Shown here in pieces: positions 6,074 to 7,871 of a stretch of 7,871 nucleotides of DNA. The position numbers and the translations under genes are program-made. This DNA is from Bacillota bacterium (GTDB lineage Bacteria; Bacillota; Clostridia; Oscillospirales; Acutalibacteraceae), in the NCBI GenBank assembly GCA_009786275.1, contig WQTL01000424.1, positions 1 through 7,871 of the forward strand, given 5' to 3'. Positions within the stretch are counted from its first letter, which is position 1; each line of letters begins with the position of its first letter. The notes under the pieces were generated by a model. The model saw only the letters and a list, made by a program, of their open reading frames with translations. It ran no database searches and was not told the origin of the DNA.

Positions 6074-6817
6074 TTAGCCGCCCCCACACGTAAAGGTAAA
6101 TGCACTCGCTCCCCTGACCAGCAGCAGCGAAAGCGCGATTGTGAACTGCCCGCCATAATAGCAGATATAGTTCAGCGTGTAGTCGATGGGGCGCTGCTTG
6201 CCCTCACCGAAGAAGGTGCCGGAAAGGAACACGTCGGACAGGAGGAAGACCAGCAGGCCGATGTTCATCACCAGGACCTGGGGCTGCTTTGTCGCGAGAT
6301 AAGTAAGCAGCGACGCGGCCAGGCTCATGCCGAACACGCCGCCGTAGGCCGCCGAGACGGCCTTGAACTTGCCATATTTGAGCTTCATGGGCTTTTCGCC
6401 CAGCGCCACGGCCACCCCGAACACGACGCCTGTGCCCAGGGTGAGCAGCCAGGTTTTCAGGTCCGCGCCGTAGGTTGCGAACAGGCCCGCCACGAAAAAG
6501 CAGTGGCCGATGAAAAAGGAGATAAAACCCGCGAAGACCAGGGGGTCGTGGTGCGGGGGCATCATGTCCTTCATGTCCAGCCAGAAGTCGCCCATCATGC
6601 CGAAAATCTGGCCGATGATTACCCCGAAGAAGAGGAACTTGTATTGCCCGAAGAGTGCCGCCGGGCAAGCGAGCGCCGCCGCGCAGGCGGCCAGCAGGAA
6701 GAACGCGCTTGTGGGGATTTTCAGCAGGATGCCGGTCAGGAGCTTCCGCTTGCATCGGAAGAATATGTAGGGCACAAGGGTGCACGCCCCGAACGCCGTG
6801 AACAGGATTGCCGCCAT
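6074..6817 (-). CDS. YhhN-family (lysoplasmalogenase-like) membrane protein
   Basis: The 247-residue product is almost wholly hydrophobic, with about eight predicted helices, and matches the YhhN/TMEM86 family. Characterised members hydrolyse the vinyl-ether bond of lysoplasmalogens to give a fatty aldehyde and a glycerophospho-alcohol. Conserved polar positions of the family are present: GDFWLD (76-81, Asp77), F-IGHCFFVAG (102-111, His105), LLSDVFLSG (192-200, Asp195) and YYGGQ (220-224, Gln224). The start is the ATG at 6815-6817, preceded by GGGAGGC about 8 bases upstream and by its own promoter (6847-6875). It diverges from the flavoprotein gene. Many anaerobic Clostridia make plasmalogens, so the activity would make sense in the inferred host, but substrate is not proven for bacterial homologues in general. 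The protein ends in a Gly-rich CGGG tail. Confidence in the family is good, in the precise reaction moderate. Confidence 0.82.
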   Translation of the reverse strand: MAAILFTAFGACTLVPYIFFRCKRKLLTGILLKIPTSAFFLLAACAAALACPAALFGQYKFLFFGVIIGQIFGMMGDFWLDMKDMMPPHHDPLVFAGFISFFIGHCFFVAGLFATYGADLKTWLLTLGTGVVFGVAVALGEKPMKLKYGKFKAVSAAYGGVFGMSLAASLLTYLATKQPQVLVMNIGLLVFLLSDVFLSGTFFGEGKQRPIDYTLNYICYYGGQFTIALSLLLVRGASAFTFTCGGG

Positions 6818-6846
6818 GATACACGCCTCCCATCATCATCCGGTAC

Positions 6847-6875
6847 ATTATAGCATACATTGCGGAAAAAATCAA
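6847..6875 (-). promoter_or_regulatory. Promoter of the YhhN-family gene
   Basis: On the minus strand TTGATT (6870-6875), 17 bases, then TATAAT (6847-6852) with TGC before the -10. Both hexamers are identical to those of the hydrolase promoter at 947-975. The start of transcription should fall near 6840, about 23 bases before the ATG. Confidence 0.85.
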
Positions 6876-6921
6876 CAAAAATGCGCGCGCGAATTTATTT
6901 TTCTGATTTTCCGAAAAACCC

Positions 6922-6950
6922 TTGCAATGGGCGTAATTTTCGTGTAAAAT
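6922..6950 (+). promoter_or_regulatory. Promoter of the flavoprotein gene
   Basis: TTGCAA (6922-6927) is followed after 17 bases by TAAAAT (6945-6950). Transcription would begin near 6957, just ahead of the ribosome binding site AAGGGGGA (6963-6970). The stretch 6818-6976 therefore holds two divergent, non-overlapping promoters. Confidence 0.72.
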
Positions 6951-6976
6951 GATACTAAACATAAGGGGGAGCATGT

Positions 6977-7871
6977 ATGGCTGTGCACTGCGATGTCCTG
7001 GTGGTCGGCGGCAGCACCGCGGGGTGCTATTTCGCGCACGGGATGGCCGCGCAGGGCTACCGGGTGGTCGTCGCGGACGCGCTGCCCGCGGGGCGTATCG
7101 GGGAGCACCTGCCGGTGTTCCACGCGGACCAACCCAAGTTCGAGGAGCTGGGCATCCCCCGCCCCGCGCCCGGCGACCCCGATTACCTGGGCGAGTTCGC
7201 AGGCGGCAGGGGCAGCTACTACCCGCCCTCGGGGCAGTACATGAAACGCGGCGACCCCGCGCAGACGATCGTCTACGCCGACTACCCCTTCCTGGTGTGC
7301 AGCCTGCCGCCATTCATCCAACGCCTGCGCGCGTGGTGCGAAGAGGTTGGCGTGGAATTCCTGGACGAGACGAAATTTTCAAGCCTGATTTATTGCAAAC
7401 ACGGCGTGCGCGGCGCTGTTCTGACTTCCAATGGGGAGGACCTTACGGTCTGCGCCCGGCTGGTGGCGGATTGCTCCGGCAAGGAGGCCGTGGTGCGCCG
7501 CAGCCTTCGCAAGCCCACCCCGGTGGAGGACTTCGAGGTCGGCCCCCGGGACAGCATGCACGTGATCCTGAAATTCCTCAAGCTGAAGTACCCCGAGCGC
7601 GACGCGCCCATCCGCGCGGAGCACTGGGCCTACTACAAGGGCTGGATCGGCCAGTCGCAGTCGCCGGACGTGGCGGTCATCGGCACGGGCGCGTCCCTGT
7701 CGTATGCGTACACCGAGAAGTGCATGGAACGCTTTATGGCTGCGGTGGAGATGCCCGAGGGCGAGATCATCGAGGAGCGGCGCGGCTCGCTGCCCTACCG
7801 CCGCCCGCCGTACTCCCTGGCGGACAGCGGCTTCGTGGCCCTGGGGGACGCCGCCTGCATGAACAAGTGGG
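6977..7871 (+). CDS. FAD-dependent oxidoreductase, geranylgeranyl-reductase-like (N-terminal part)
   Basis: The first 298 residues are present and the gene runs off the window. DVLVVGGSTAGCYFA (6-20) is an FAD/NAD-binding Rossmann start in which the third position of GxGxxG is Ser (GGSTAG). It ends in an acidic residue after the second strand (VVVAD, 30-34). ADCSGKEAVVRR (164-175) matches the A-x-G/C-x-G region of group-A flavoproteins. FVALGDAACMNKW (286-298) is the second FAD motif, where Asp291 contacts the ribityl chain. The order and spacing fit the geranylgeranyl reductase/p-hydroxybenzoate hydroxylase superfamily, whose members reduce isoprenoid double bonds or hydroxylate or halogenate substrates. 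The start is the ATG at 6977, in frame with the Rossmann motif and 6 bases after AAGGGGGA. The ATG at 6973 is out of frame. The substrate is unknown, and the C-terminal substrate region is not in view. Confidence 0.82.
   Translation, partial: MAVHCDVLVVGGSTAGCYFAHGMAAQGYRVVVADALPAGRIGEHLPVFHADQPKFEELGIPRPAPGDPDYLGEFAGGRGSYYPPSGQYMKRGDPAQTIVYADYPFLVCSLPPFIQRLRAWCEEVGVEFLDETKFSSLIYCKHGVRGAVLTSNGEDLTVCARLVADCSGKEAVVRRSLRKPTPVEDFEVGPRDSMHVILKFLKLKYPERDAPIRAEHWAYYKGWIGQSQSPDVAVIGTGASLSYAYTEKCMERFMAAVEMPEGEIIEERRGSLPYRRPPYSLADSGFVALGDAACMNKW

Noticed and set aside
5828..6853. A 341-residue plus-strand open frame across the T-box leader and YhhN-family gene
   Set aside because: It is antisense to a structured RNA leader and to a gene with family motifs. 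Its composition is low-complexity Gln/Glu/Arg/His, and no ribosome binding site was noted.
6973..6975. ATG at 6973 as the flavoprotein start
   Set aside because: It is in a different frame from the Rossmann motif; the ATG at 6977 is in frame.
6204..7313. A 369-residue minus-strand frame spanning the divergent promoter region
   Set aside because: It is out of frame with the YhhN-family protein, crosses two promoters and is Arg/Pro-rich, typical of a shadow frame.
1..7871. CRISPR array, insertion sequence, tRNA or rRNA genes
   Set aside because: No regularly spaced repeats, transposase motifs, terminal inverted repeats or tRNA-like cloverleaf with CCA end were found on reading either strand.

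Overview
The window looks like chromosome from a GC-rich Firmicute of the Clostridia type (an Oscillospiraceae/Ruminococcaceae-like gut or rumen anaerobe would fit). The evidence is a canonical T-box leader, strong AGGAGG-type ribosome binding sites, textbook sigma-A promoters with 17-bp spacers, and GC-rich genes separated by AT-richer intergenic regions. The taxonomic call is inference; no rRNA or tRNA gene is present. I see no insertion sequence, CRISPR array or phage gene.

Layout, left to right. Positions 2-67 hold the possible tail of a plus-strand membrane protein. A minus-strand lipase-like alpha/beta hydrolase follows (100-915), divergent from a plus-strand membrane protein of the DUF4231/SLATT type (1148-1879). 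A second, clearly paralogous SLATT-like gene lies at 2320-2961. Between the two paralogues, on the opposite strand and with its own strong promoter, sits a 76-residue two-helix membrane protein (1960-2190). The first SLATT-like gene and this small gene converge on a bidirectional terminator near 1908-1935.

The centre is one long minus-strand gene (2977-5661). It encodes an 894-residue fusion of a xylose-isomerase-like TIM barrel (about residues 1-290) and a complete AMP-forming acyl-CoA synthetase (about 325-894). In front of it is a full T-box riboswitch (5662-6019) with a consensus promoter, Stem I, the conserved T-box sequence and an intrinsic terminator. The best reading of the specifier is CUC (leucine), and the UGGU bulge agrees with an A73 tRNA such as tRNA-Leu. 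A T-box would switch this gene on when charged tRNA-Leu is scarce. That suggests an anabolic role, for example activating a branched-chain acid such as isovalerate for leucine synthesis. This is the most interesting feature of the window.

To the right are a minus-strand YhhN-family (lysoplasmalogenase-like) membrane protein (6074-6817) and, divergently transcribed, the first 298 residues of an FAD-dependent oxidoreductase resembling geranylgeranyl-reductase-type flavoproteins (6977 to the window end). Four of the five minus-strand promoter or gene starts share the same extended -10 element. Each gene appears to be its own transcription unit. A loose lipid or acyl theme (lipase, acyl-CoA ligase, lysoplasmalogenase-like protein, flavoprotein) is visible, but the genes are not an operon.
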